A stretch of DNA of 14,373 nucleotides from Ruminococcus sp. GTDB lineage: Bacteria; Bacillota; Clostridia; Oscillospirales; Ruminococcaceae. The stretch spans positions 1 to 14,373 of the forward strand of contig DNLQ01000260.1 of NCBI GenBank assembly GCA_003488415.1, written 5' to 3'. The notes beneath the pieces are model-generated. The model was not told where the DNA came from. It did not search any database and saw only the letters and a list, made by a program, of their open reading frames with translations. Positions 1 to 6,806 of the stretch are shown piece by piece. Made by a program: the position numbers and the translations under genes. The first letter of the stretch is position 1. Each line of letters starts with the position of its first letter.

Positions 1-248
1 TTGAACTCCGGCTTTGACAGCATACATACAGCACCTGCCTGAGCCAGCATCTCCACCATCAGCACACCGGGAGTAACCGGATAACCCGGGAAGTGACCTT
101 TGAACCAGAAGTCGTCCTCCCTGATGTACTTGCGGGCGTGTACCTTTACGCCTACCTCCATATCAACGATCTCGTCGATGAGGAGGAAGGGATCACGGTG
201 AGGGATGATCTCCATGATCTGTTCTTTATTCATAAGTATATCAGCCAT
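1..248 (-). CDS. fabZ: 3-hydroxyacyl-ACP dehydratase FabZ (partial, C-terminus off the left edge)
   Basis: Dehydrates 3-hydroxyacyl-ACP to trans-2-enoyl-ACP in the type II fatty acid elongation cycle, in the cytoplasm. The first 82 residues are present. They show the FabZ signature HRDPFLLIDEI near residues 17-27, the active-site GHFPG loop, and PVTPGVLMVEMLAQAG, where the Glu before the MLAQ helix is the second catalytic residue. The ATG at 246-248 is preceded by GGAGGT (256-261 on the minus strand) with seven bases of spacing. An in-frame Met at codon 6 has no comparable site. It lies 14 bases after the upstream membrane-protein gene, so it is the last visible gene of the fab operon. Roughly the last 60 residues, usual for a protein of about 140-150, fall outside the window. 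A FabA identity is unlikely because the short hot-dog fold motifs are those of FabZ. Confidence 0.95.
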   Translation of the reverse strand, partial: MADILMNKEQIMEIIPHRDPFLLIDEIVDMEVGVKVHARKYIREDDFWFKGHFPGYPVTPGVLMVEMLAQAGAVCMLSKPEF

Positions 249-262
249 AGCTGTTACCTCCG

Positions 263-1036
263 TTATAAACTTTCCATTTCGTTATTCTGTCCGCTCCGTT
301 CCTTGATACCGTTTATCAGTCCGGCTTTCATGAAGCCTCCGTCAGTCACCTCAACTGTCCTGAAATCAGGGTAAAGCTCAGCTTCTGTAAGCTCTCTGCG
401 GCGTTTTTCCTCAGATACAGCGAATACTGCCATCAGCACCGCATACGGCAGGGTGAATATGCTTATCAGCAGCGGCAGTACTGCAAGCGCTGCTGAAACA
501 GCCAGCTTGTGCTTATCTCCGTCAGGAGCATAGATTATCACTGCCAGCAGAAACACAACAGCCGCTGCCACGGAGAGTACCGTATTGATATGCAGCGTGA
601 CATGGATAAGGAAGCACCCCAGCACTACTGCAAGTGCTATTGCTTCTCCTGCAAGACTTATCTTTAACTGCTTTCCCAATACTGCGGCGCCTTTGACGAC
701 CGGTTCCTTCCACCTGAAGGTGAAATAGCTGTTGTAGAAGTATCTCAAACCGATAAAAACCGCCCCCAGAGCTGACACCAGTACGGCTGCCATTCCTGCT
801 GCCGGCTCAATGGTGCTGCTGAGACCTGCGATCATACTGATGATCCCTGTGACAAGTGCGATGATACTTGCAGTCATATACATCTCAGAATACATTTTCC
901 ACTTTCCCAGTTTTGCGTGACCTTCAGCAGCGAGTCTGTTGTACTCCTCAGCCTCGGCTGCGGCAGCAGCATTTCCGGGAACTATACGTCCGGAAGCTAT
1001 GACCTCCGGAGTGATATATTTCCACTCTTTCTTCAT
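263..1036 (-). CDS. Multi-pass membrane protein of unknown function in fab operon (paralogue of the next gene upstream)
   Basis: I do not recognise a named family. The 257-residue protein has a soluble N-terminal segment (1-50) with KYI at 6-8 and EAEEYN at 28-33. About five hydrophobic segments follow, near 53-72, 80-100, 126-148, 152-170 and 178-206. A charged tail begins EEKRRRE at 209. The start overlaps the stop of the gene before it by four bases (ATGA), and a GGGGAG site sits about eight bases upstream. The first 33 residues align without gaps to the N-terminus of the neighbouring 230-residue protein, so the two look like diverged duplicates. Placement between accB and fabZ with tight spacing shows co-transcription with fatty acid synthesis genes. 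That suggests, but does not prove, a role in envelope lipid metabolism or in anchoring. No catalytic or transporter motif was seen. Confidence 0.8.
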   Translation of the reverse strand: MKKEWKYITPEVIASGRIVPGNAAAAAEAEEYNRLAAEGHAKLGKWKMYSEMYMTASIIALVTGIISMIAGLSSTIEPAAGMAAVLVSALGAVFIGLRYFYNSYFTFRWKEPVVKGAAVLGKQLKISLAGEAIALAVVLGCFLIHVTLHINTVLSVAAAVVFLLAVIIYAPDGDKHKLAVSAALAVLPLLISIFTLPYAVLMAVFAVSEEKRRRELTEAELYPDFRTVEVTDGGFMKAGLINGIKERSGQNNEMESL

Positions 1037-1725
1037 TTCCTGTTCTCCCCGGCTGCAAGTGATACATCATTGTCGCAGAGAAGACCGCTGTCGTTCTCCG
1101 GCTTTATACGGTATTTGTCGAAGGGATTGACCTCCGGAGGCTCCTCCTTGTATTCAAGATCCTCCGATCTGCCGGCATCCCTGCTGTCCTTCATCTCTCC
1201 TTCTTCAAGAGCGTCAAGGTCAGCGGGGAAGGTCAGGTGGAGCTGAGGAAAAGCAGGATATCCCGGTTCAAAGCGGATACTCCTGTCCAGCTTGTCCATG
1301 AAGAACATAAGAACAGTATTTGCAATGACAGCGATAATGTTCACATAGCTTGCCGGGAACAGCAGCATGGAATATGCCAGACACTTCTTCCAGCTATAGT
1401 CCTTCTTATAAAGGAAGAAGAAGCAGAACAGTGCCGCATAGGTAAGAGTAAAAAGCAGACACAGCCTGACGGCTGCACTCCTGCTTTCCATATGTCCCAG
1501 CAGGCTGGATCTGCCGCTGATGCCTGACATTCCGAAGGGAACGACAACAAGGTCAGTGAAGATCATTGCGACAGCTTCCTTGCGGAATCTGTAACGTCTG
1601 CGCTGCATCTCCAGCATATAGGCATTGAACTCCTGTGCCTCCCTGTACACATCGGAAGAAGTGACAGCAAGGTGACATTCATCCAGGACATCCTGATCAA
1701 TGTATTTCAGCTCTGAGAGATCCAT
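1033..1725 (-). CDS. Membrane protein with acidic cytoplasmic-type tail, unknown function, in fab operon
   Basis: Family not recognised. The 230-residue protein has a polar N-terminus with KYI at 7-9 and EAQEFN at 29-34, then a basic stretch RRRYRFRK at 42-49. Hydrophobic segments lie near 51-69 and 85-106, with a long one at 115-143 that may be one or two passes. The C-terminal 65 residues are strongly acidic, rich in Asp and Glu, and lack further hydrophobic runs. The start has AGAGGA seven bases upstream and lies 12 bases after the accB stop. The stop overlaps the next gene's ATG. The match of the N-terminal motif to the following gene, at identical spacing, is the only clue to relationship. 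With basic residues before the first segment and an acidic tail, the ends may face the cytoplasm, but the topology is inferred. Confidence 0.8.
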   Translation of the reverse strand: MDLSELKYIDQDVLDECHLAVTSSDVYREAQEFNAYMLEMQRRRYRFRKEAVAMIFTDLVVVPFGMSGISGRSSLLGHMESRSAAVRLCLLFTLTYAALFCFFFLYKKDYSWKKCLAYSMLLFPASYVNIIAVIANTVLMFFMDKLDRSIRFEPGYPAFPQLHLTFPADLDALEEGEMKDSRDAGRSEDLEYKEEPPEVNPFDKYRIKPENDSGLLCDNDVSLAAGENRK

Positions 1726-1737
1726 GACACATTCCTC

Positions 1738-2208
1738 TTACCTGATTATCATTATAGGCTGATCGTACTCCACAGCCTGACCGTCGGAGACAAGAAGTCT
1801 GTCAACAACGCCGTCGAAGTCTGACTGTATCTCGTTCATCAGCTTCATGGACTCGATTATCATGATAACGTCGCCCTTCTTCACCTTATCTCCCACCTTG
1901 ACGAAGGGGGGCTTGTCAGGTGCAGGGGACTGATAGTAAGTTCCTACGATAGGAGATTTAACGATATTCCCTCCTGATGCCTCGGGCTTTTCAGCCGGTG
2001 CGGAAGTCTGCGGAGGTGCAGGAACACCGGCAGGCATGGGCGCAGGCATCATTGCCGGCGGCGGAGGTAAGGGAAGCGGTTTTCTGCCCTTGACAGTTAC
2101 TGTCTTGTTACCGTTTGTGACTGTGATCTCGGAAAGCTCTCTGTCGTTCACGATGTCTGCCAGTTTTTCGATGATCTTAACGTCGATCATATCAAAGATC
2201 TCGCTCAT
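1738..2208 (-). CDS. accB: Biotin carboxyl carrier protein of acetyl-CoA carboxylase
   Basis: Carries CO2 as carboxybiotin between the biotin carboxylase and carboxyltransferase parts of acetyl-CoA carboxylase, which makes malonyl-CoA for fatty acid synthesis. The 156-residue protein has the usual three parts: an N-terminal helical and beta region (1-43), a flexible Pro/Ala linker (about 44-80), and a biotinyl domain (about 82-156). The biotin-attachment motif ESMKLMNE places the modified lysine at residue 122. It lies 12 bases downstream of fabF, and the fabF stop codon TAA is the first part of the AAGGAGGT ribosome binding site, so the two are likely coupled. Length and layout match standard AccB. 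The partner subunits AccC, AccD and AccA are not in the window and would be expected beyond fabZ to the left. Confidence 0.96.
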   Translation of the reverse strand: MSEIFDMIDVKIIEKLADIVNDRELSEITVTNGNKTVTVKGRKPLPLPPPPAMMPAPMPAGVPAPPQTSAPAEKPEASGGNIVKSPIVGTYYQSPAPDKPPFVKVGDKVKKGDVIMIIESMKLMNEIQSDFDGVVDRLLVSDGQAVEYDQPIMIIR

Positions 2209-2220
2209 GTTGTTACCTCC

Positions 2221-3477
2221 TTAATCTGTGACCTTTCTGAAGCAGAGTGTAGCGTTATGGCCGCCGAAGCCCAGAGAATTGGACAGTACAGCCCTGACCT
2301 CTCCGCTGATGTTGCCGTTCACGCAGTAATCCAGGTCGCATTCCTCGTCGGGCACCTTGTATCCGACTGTTGCATGGATGAAGCCCTCCTGTATGGACTT
2401 GGCGCATACCACAGCTTCTACGGCACCGGCAGCACCCAGAAGATGACCGATCATGGACTTGGTGGAGCTTATCTTCACCTTATATGCGTCCTCACCGAAG
2501 GCGAGCTTCACAGCGGCAGTCTCGTACTTGTCGTTGAGACCGGTGGAAGTACCATGAGCGTTGATGTAGTCGATATCCGAAGGCTTCAGACCTGCTTCCT
2601 CCATTGCCAGGGACATACCCTTTCCGGCAGCTTCTCCGGAGGGCATAGGTGAAGTCATATGGTATCCGTCGCAGGTAGCGCCGTAACCGGCGATCTCTGC
2701 GTATATCTTAGCGCCTCTTGCCTTTGCGTGTTCGTATTCCTCAAGAATGAGTATACCGCTGCCCTCGCCGAGTACGAATCCGCTTCTCTCCTTGTCGAAG
2801 GGGACTGAGCAGCGCTCTAAGTCGCCGGACTTTGTGAGAGCCTTCATATTTGCGAAAGCGCCGTAGGTGAACTCCTCACGGGTGGACTCTGTGCCGCCTG
2901 CGATACAAACATCCAGGTAGCCGTCCTTTATCTTGCGGAAAGCCTCTCCGATAGAGTGAGTACCGGAGGCGCAGGCTGTGGTGACGTCGAAGTTAGCACC
3001 ACGGAAGCCTGTCTTCATGGAGATAGTTCCGGCAGCCATATTGCATATCATCATAGGTACATAGAAGGCGGATATTCTTCCGGGGCCTTTCTCCAGATAC
3101 TTGCTGTGTTCATTCAGTGTAAGGTCGATGCCGCCGATACCGCTTCCCACGATAACTCCGGCACGGTAGGGATCAATGTCGGAGAAATCCGTACCTGCAT
3201 CTTCAAGAGCCTCATGTGCGGCAGCTACGGCAAACTTTGTAAAGCCGTCCATGCGTCTTGCTTCCTTTTTGTCGAAGCAGCCGGGGACGTCATAGTATGC
3301 AGTTTCGTCGAAGTCACGGACGATGCCGCCTATCTTGACTCCTGTAGCTTCGCTGTCAAATCTGTCGATGAAGGAGAATCCAAGTCTGTTAGCCTTTATA
3401 CCCTCCCAGAACTTATCAACTCCGGTGCCAAGGGGAGTAACGGCTCCCATACCGGTTATAACAACTCGTTTGCTCAT
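2221..3477 (-). CDS. fabF: 3-oxoacyl-ACP synthase II (FabF)
   Basis: Condenses malonyl-ACP with the growing acyl-ACP, releasing CO2, in each elongation round. The 418 residues match the usual FabF length. The Cys-His-His triad and its lysine are visible: C169 in TTACASGTHS, H308 in NAHGTST, K340 in SSTKS and H345 in GHLLGAAG. The C-terminal glycine-rich loop NSLGFGGHN is also present. The N-terminal VVITGMGAVTPLG is typical of FabF rather than of polyketide synthases. The start has AAAGGA nine or so bases upstream. It lies 36 bases after fabG and 12 before accB. FabF and FabB cannot always be told apart by eye. FabF is favoured by the Firmicute setting and gene order, with FabH present separately for initiation. 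Confidence 0.96.
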   Translation of the reverse strand: MSKRVVITGMGAVTPLGTGVDKFWEGIKANRLGFSFIDRFDSEATGVKIGGIVRDFDETAYYDVPGCFDKKEARRMDGFTKFAVAAAHEALEDAGTDFSDIDPYRAGVIVGSGIGGIDLTLNEHSKYLEKGPGRISAFYVPMMICNMAAGTISMKTGFRGANFDVTTACASGTHSIGEAFRKIKDGYLDVCIAGGTESTREEFTYGAFANMKALTKSGDLERCSVPFDKERSGFVLGEGSGILILEEYEHAKARGAKIYAEIAGYGATCDGYHMTSPMPSGEAAGKGMSLAMEEAGLKPSDIDYINAHGTSTGLNDKYETAAVKLAFGEDAYKVKISSTKSMIGHLLGAAGAVEAVVCAKSIQEGFIHATVGYKVPDEECDLDYCVNGNISGEVRAVLSNSLGFGGHNATLCFRKVTD

Positions 3478-3513
3478 ATATAAATCCTTTCTTAATCAGA
3501 CTGTAAGCCCGGC

Positions 3514-4254
3514 TCACATTGAGAGACCGCCGGAGATCTCGATCACCTGTCCGGTAACGTAGCTTGCGTCCTCGGAGAGGAGGAAGGATACAACAGAAGC
3601 GATCTCCTCCGGCTCGCCGTATCTGCGGAGAGCAACAGACTCTATCATCTTCGCCTTCAGTTCATCGGAAAGCACATCGGTCATAGGTGTGCGGATAAGT
3701 CCGGGAGCAACAGCGTTGCAGGTGATGCTGCGTGAGCCGAACTCCTTTGCCACGCTCTTGGTCATACCGATGATGGCAGCCTTTGAGGCGGAGTAGTTCA
3801 CCTGACCGGGATTTCCGTAAAGTCCTGCCACTGATGAAACGTTCACGATCCTTCCGTGACGCTGCTTCATCATAACAGAAGTGACCAGCTTCATCATATT
3901 GTAAACGCTTTTCTGGTTGACTGCGATAACGGCATCGTAGTCCTCCTCCTTCATGCGTGCGAGCAGGGTATCCTTTGTGATACCGGCGTTGTTGACGAGT
4001 CCGTCGATGCTTCCGAAGTCTGCCTTCACAGCCTTGACCATAGCCTCACAGTCAGCGTACTTGGATACGTCTGCGGCATAGCACTCAGCCCTGACGCCGA
4101 GAGCCTTGCACTCCTCTGCTACTGCTATTGCCTTTTCCTTATCGGAGTCGCTGGGATAGTGATTGATAACGACGTCCCAGCCGTCCTTTGCGAGTCTCTT
4201 TGCGATACAGGCGCCAATTCCCTGAGAAGCGCCGGTCACGATTACTGCTGCCAT
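3514..4254 (-). CDS. fabG: 3-oxoacyl-ACP reductase (FabG, short-chain dehydrogenase)
   Basis: Reduces 3-oxoacyl-ACP to 3-hydroxyacyl-ACP with NADPH. The 246-residue Rossmann protein shows the cofactor loop TGASQGIG (7-14), DV at 62-63, NNAG (88-91), the catalytic Ser in NVSSVAG (S141) and YSASK with Y154 and K158. PGLIRTPM follows the active site, and the end is GQVIEISGGLSM, typical of FabG. The ATG has a strong GGAGGT site eight or so bases before it. Upstream lies a 149-base gap with three hairpins, so this gene may also be expressed or processed separately from fabH-fabK. Generic short-chain dehydrogenases look similar, but position in front of fabF and full motif agreement make FabG the best call. 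Confidence 0.95.
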   Translation of the reverse strand: MAAVIVTGASQGIGACIAKRLAKDGWDVVINHYPSDSDKEKAIAVAEECKALGVRAECYAADVSKYADCEAMVKAVKADFGSIDGLVNNAGITKDTLLARMKEEDYDAVIAVNQKSVYNMMKLVTSVMMKQRHGRIVNVSSVAGLYGNPGQVNYSASKAAIIGMTKSVAKEFGSRSITCNAVAPGLIRTPMTDVLSDELKAKMIESVALRRYGEPEEIASVVSFLLSEDASYVTGQVIEISGGLSM

Positions 4255-4279
4255 AATAATTACCTCCGTATATATTTAC

Positions 4280-4308
4280 AGCAAACGGCAGGACACCTGA
4301 CGTTTGCT
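4280..4308 (-). other. Hairpin 3 of the fabG leader (inverted repeat)
   Basis: AGCAAACG (4280-4287) pairs with CGTTTGCT (4301-4308). Inside, CAGG (4289-4292) pairs with CCTG (4296-4299) around an ACA loop, with one G/A mismatch between the two stems. It ends 26 bases before the fabG start and is not followed by a run of T, so it is not a standard terminator. It could be a regulatory RNA fold, a processing site or a protein-binding palindrome. Confidence 0.65.
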
Positions 4309-4319
4309 ATTTACCGTTT

Positions 4320-4354
4320 CTCACGCAGCAAACGCAGGTTTGCGGACGTGTGAG
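4320..4354 (-). other. Hairpin 2 of the fabG leader (inverted repeat)
   Basis: GCAAAC (4328-4333) pairs perfectly with GTTTGC (4338-4343) over a four-base loop. Outer arms CTCAC (4320-4324) and GTGAG (4350-4354) extend it across small internal loops. The core repeats the half-site of the neighbouring hairpin: CAGCAAACGCAGG at 4326-4338 is almost the same as CAGCAAACGGCAGG at 4279-4292. Confidence 0.6.
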
Positions 4355-4374
4355 CCGATAGGATCATATATTCC

Positions 4375-4405
4375 AGTCAGCGCCGGATCACTTCCGGCAC
4401 TGACT
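4375..4405 (-). terminator. Strong hairpin directly after the 66-residue gene (possible terminator or processing site)
   Basis: AGTCAG (4375-4380) pairs with CTGACT (4400-4405) and GCCGGA (4382-4387) with TCCGGC (4393-4398), with one mismatch and a five-base loop. This makes a 12-pair stem that includes part of the stop codon of the gene ending at 4404. On the minus strand no T-run follows, so Rho-independent termination would be weak. Partial termination or RNA processing between fabK and fabG is the likely role. Confidence 0.5.
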
Positions 4406-4604
4406 ATATATCTTTCTCAAAAACAAGATCGTACTCCATGCCGGTCATACTCACATACACCGGTACAGTACCCTTGAACACATATCCCGAAGCCGCCTGT
4501 TCATCTATGATCTCCCGGGGACTCTTACTGCCTCGCTTTCCGCCTGAGCGGTATCGCATCGAGATTAATCCCCTGCGTATCCTCACATATCTGTATTTTT
4601 TCAC
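4404..4604 (-). CDS. Small DUF4177-like protein, 66 residues
   Basis: Function unknown. The protein is short and basic at the N-terminus (KKYRYVRIRRG). It has a Ser/Gly/Lys-rich loop, then a helix and strand pattern IIDEQAASGYVFKG and a final strand YDLVFEKD. This layout, with a short helix, an xxGYxF strand and a last strand ending in a charged residue, resembles the small DUF4177 family, but I cannot confirm it. It starts with GTG at 4602-4604, overlapping the fabK stop as GTGA, so translation is probably coupled to fabK. A GGAAG lies about eight bases upstream. The ORF is short, but coupling to fabK and the strong hairpin at its stop favour a real gene. It sits where many Firmicute operons carry fabD. 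Confidence 0.6.
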   Translation of the reverse strand: MKKYRYVRIRRGLISMRYRSGGKRGSKSPREIIDEQAASGYVFKGTVPVYVSMTGMEYDLVFEKDI

Positions 4605-5536
4605 TCTGTTCTTCCGAGAAGGATCTCAGCTCCGTCATTGATCTCCCTGACTATCTCAGCACAGGGCTTGATCTCGTTTACCATGCCTGCGATAGCGCCG
4701 CAGAGGAAGGAGCCTGAATCCACATTGCCATCAACAACAGCCCTGCGGAGCGCACCGAGAGTCAGCTCCTCAAACTCGTCGGGAGTGAGAGTGCCGTTCT
4801 TTTCTCCGTCAGCCAGCTTCTTTGCGAACTTTGTCTTTACTCCCCGGCAGGGATGACCTGTATAGCGGCCTGTAACGATGCTGTCCGTATCCTTCGCCTT
4901 GATGACCAGTTCCTTGAAGGTGGGGTGTATCTGAGCCTCCTCTGAAGCCAGGAATCGTGTACCTATCTGCACTCCTTCTGCTCCCAGCATGAATGCAGCC
5001 GCCATACCTCTGCCGTCAGCGATTCCTCCGGCAGCGATAACAGGTATATCGAGAGTGTCAGCCACCTGGGGGACGAGACACATGGTAGTGATTTCGCCGA
5101 TGTGTCCGCCTGACTCTGTTCCCTCAGCCACTACAGCATCAGCTCCTGCACGCTCCATGCGCTTTGCAAGGGCAACGGAGGGGATAACGGGTATCACTTT
5201 TATACCGGCATTCTTCCATGCCTCCATAAACTTTCCGGGGTTGCCTGCTCCGGTAGTTACCACCTTAACGCCCTCGTCGATGACGAGCTGAGCCAGGTCG
5301 TCGGCATTGGGGCTCATCAGCATGATGTTCACGCCGAAAGGCTTTCCGCCGACAGCGTCCCTGCACTGGCGTATCTGGTCACGCAGATAGTCGATAGGAG
5401 CGTTTCCTCCTGCGATAAGCCCAACACCGCCTGCATTGGAAACGGCAGCAGCAAGGGTATGCTCTGCAACCCATGCCATACCGCCCTGGATGATGGGGTA
5501 TTCACAGCCTAAGAGTTTTGTAATGCGGGTTTTCAT
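4601..5536 (-). CDS. fabK: Enoyl-ACP reductase II (FabK, FMN-dependent)
   Basis: Reduces trans-2-enoyl-ACP, completing each elongation round. FabK is the flavin-containing, triclosan-tolerant alternative to FabI. The 311-residue TIM-barrel protein shows IIQGGMAWVA (15-24), SNAGGVGLIAGG (33-44), AEGTESGGHIG with the conserved His at 145, and the phosphate-binding AAGGIADGRG followed by GAEGVQIGTRFLAS. These are the family signatures and separate it from nitronate monooxygenase relatives mainly by context. AAAGGAG lies seven bases before the ATG. It follows fabH by 20 bases and overlaps the next small gene. No other enoyl reductase is visible in the window, so this looks like the operon's own enzyme for the step. 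Confidence 0.94.
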   Translation of the reverse strand: MKTRITKLLGCEYPIIQGGMAWVAEHTLAAAVSNAGGVGLIAGGNAPIDYLRDQIRQCRDAVGGKPFGVNIMLMSPNADDLAQLVIDEGVKVVTTGAGNPGKFMEAWKNAGIKVIPVIPSVALAKRMERAGADAVVAEGTESGGHIGEITTMCLVPQVADTLDIPVIAAGGIADGRGMAAAFMLGAEGVQIGTRFLASEEAQIHPTFKELVIKAKDTDSIVTGRYTGHPCRGVKTKFAKKLADGEKNGTLTPDEFEELTLGALRRAVVDGNVDSGSFLCGAIAGMVNEIKPCAEIVREINDGAEILLGRTE

Positions 5537-5556
5537 GTTGTAACTCCTTTCAAAGA

Positions 5557-6543
5557 TCAGTATTCGATTATAACGCTTCCGCTGGTAAGTCCTGCGCCGA
5601 AGCCGATGAGCGCAATTTTCTGCCCGCGCTTTATCATGTCCTTTTCAAGAGCCTCGTTCAGTGCAAGGGGGATGGAGGCGCTTGAAGTATTACCGTTGTG
5701 GTCGAGGGTGATGATGAACCTGTCCATATCCACTCCCAGCTTCTTTGCGGCAGTCTCTATTATGCGGACATTTGCCTGATGAGGGATGAACCAGTCTATG
5801 TCGTCCCTGGTCACGCCTATCTTCCCGGCAGCCTTCTCAAATGCTGCCGGCAGAGCCTTTGTAGCGAATTTATAGACCTCCCTGCCGTCCTGATAGAGCT
5901 TGTGCATCGGCTTATCGGTGAAGCCGTCGCTGAAATCTTTCTCCGCAGCGACCTCCGGAGCAACACTTAGATTCCTTGCACACAGGAGGTGAGCTCCGCT
6001 GCCGTCAGAGGAAAGGAAGGAGGAGAACAGCTTGTCTGAGCGTTCCAGTACAACAGCCGCAGCACCGTCACCGAAGAGGATGCAGGTAGTGCGGTCGGTG
6101 AAGTCGATGAATCTTGAAAGAGCCTCGGCAGCCACTACCAGTACATACTTCATTGAGCTGTCAGTCTCCAGAAAGCGTCTTGCGGTATCAAGAGCGTACA
6201 CAAAGCCTGAGCAGGCAGCGTTCATGTCGAATGCCGCAGCATTGTATGCACCTGTCTCACGCTGTATGATGCTTGACAGACTCGGAGTGAGGAAATCCGG
6301 GGTAACGCTGGTGGTGATGATAAGCCCCACGTCCTCCGGGGATATACCGGCTCTTTCCAAAGCCTGCTTTGCAGCGGCAGCGCCCATGTACCACACAGGC
6401 TCCCAGCCCGCCATAGGTCTCTCGCATATGCCTGTCCTTGTACGGATCCATTCATCGTTTGTGTCAACAAATCGTCTGAAGTCGTCATTGGTCAGTTTCT
6501 GCTCCGGAAGGTAGCTTCCTGTACCAAGAATATTTATTCCCAT
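5557..6543 (-). CDS. fabH: 3-oxoacyl-ACP synthase III (FabH)
   Basis: Starts fatty acid synthesis by condensing an acyl-CoA primer, acetyl or branched, with malonyl-ACP. The 328 residues match the family length. The catalytic triad is visible: C111 in NAACSGFVYAL, H255 in FIPHQAN and N285 in DHNGNTSSAS. The N-terminus ILGTGSYLPE and NDEWIRTRTGI near 29-39 are classic FabH. It is the first gene of the operon, with AAAAGGAG six bases before the ATG and a promoter about 105 bases upstream. Primer preference, straight or branched, cannot be read from the sequence with confidence. The residue before the GNTS loop is His-Asn rather than the more usual Tyr or Phe, a small departure in the active-site loop that need not affect function. 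Confidence 0.96.
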   Translation of the reverse strand: MGINILGTGSYLPEQKLTNDDFRRFVDTNDEWIRTRTGICERPMAGWEPVWYMGAAAAKQALERAGISPEDVGLIITTSVTPDFLTPSLSSIIQRETGAYNAAAFDMNAACSGFVYALDTARRFLETDSSMKYVLVVAAEALSRFIDFTDRTTCILFGDGAAAVVLERSDKLFSSFLSSDGSGAHLLCARNLSVAPEVAAEKDFSDGFTDKPMHKLYQDGREVYKFATKALPAAFEKAAGKIGVTRDDIDWFIPHQANVRIIETAAKKLGVDMDRFIITLDHNGNTSSASIPLALNEALEKDMIKRGQKIALIGFGAGLTSGSVIIEY

Positions 6544-6605
6544 CTGGATCTCCTTTTAATGAAAAATAAAAAAACAGTTGTAAAACCTGAAAATATGTGT
6601 TATAT

Positions 6606-6638
6606 TATTATTGTACACCTTATCGATGCACAATAATA
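6606..6638 (-). promoter_or_regulatory. 12-bp inverted repeat at the 5' end of the fab transcript
   Basis: TATTATTGTACA (6606-6617) and TGCACAATAATA (6627-6638) form arms of 12 bases with one mismatch around a nine-base spacer. It begins two or three bases after the predicted fabH transcription start. As DNA it could be an operator where a repressor blocks elongation. As minus-strand RNA the mismatch becomes a G-U pair, giving an unbroken 12-pair 5' stem-loop. The half-site does not match the FapR or FabT consensus as I know them. Confidence 0.65.
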
Positions 6639-6646
6639 CATTATCT

Positions 6647-6675
6647 ATTATAAATCAAAATCGGATAATTTGCAA
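6647..6675 (-). promoter_or_regulatory. Sigma-A-type promoter for the fabH operon
   Basis: On the minus strand TTGCAA (6670-6675) is followed by a 17-base spacer and a perfect TATAAT (6647-6652). Transcription should begin near 6640, giving a leader of about 97 bases before fabH. The -35 matches consensus at four of six positions. Confidence 0.75.
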
Positions 6676-6806
6676 CGCTATTTTATTTCTTTGATCCGGC
6701 ACTTTTCAAAACTCGTCATTATAAACAAATATCATTGTCGAAAAACAGGATAATTCTGTCAGGATCACAGAGGGTGTACATAAAAAAGAAAGGATGATAT
6801 ATCACT
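6676..6806 (+). other. AT-rich upstream region of fabD, no clear promoter
   Basis: This stretch between the fabH promoter and fabD is AT-rich and must hold the plus-strand promoter of the fabD-aroE-aroK operon. No -35/-10 pair with correct spacing stands out. GATAAT at 6749-6754 and TATCAT at 6730-6735 are possible -10 elements but lack a good partner. No coding sequence was seen. Confidence 0.4.

Noticed and set aside
2956..3483. 175-codon open frame on the plus strand
   Set aside because: Antisense to the N-terminal half of fabF, whose catalytic motifs are intact. It looks like a shadow frame.
6612..6780. GGTGTACA present once in each orientation (6612-6619 minus, 6773-6780 plus) between fabH and fabD as a shared operator
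   Set aside because: An 8-mer pair over about 260 bases is close to chance, and the plus copy sits almost on the fabD ribosome binding site with no palindrome around it.
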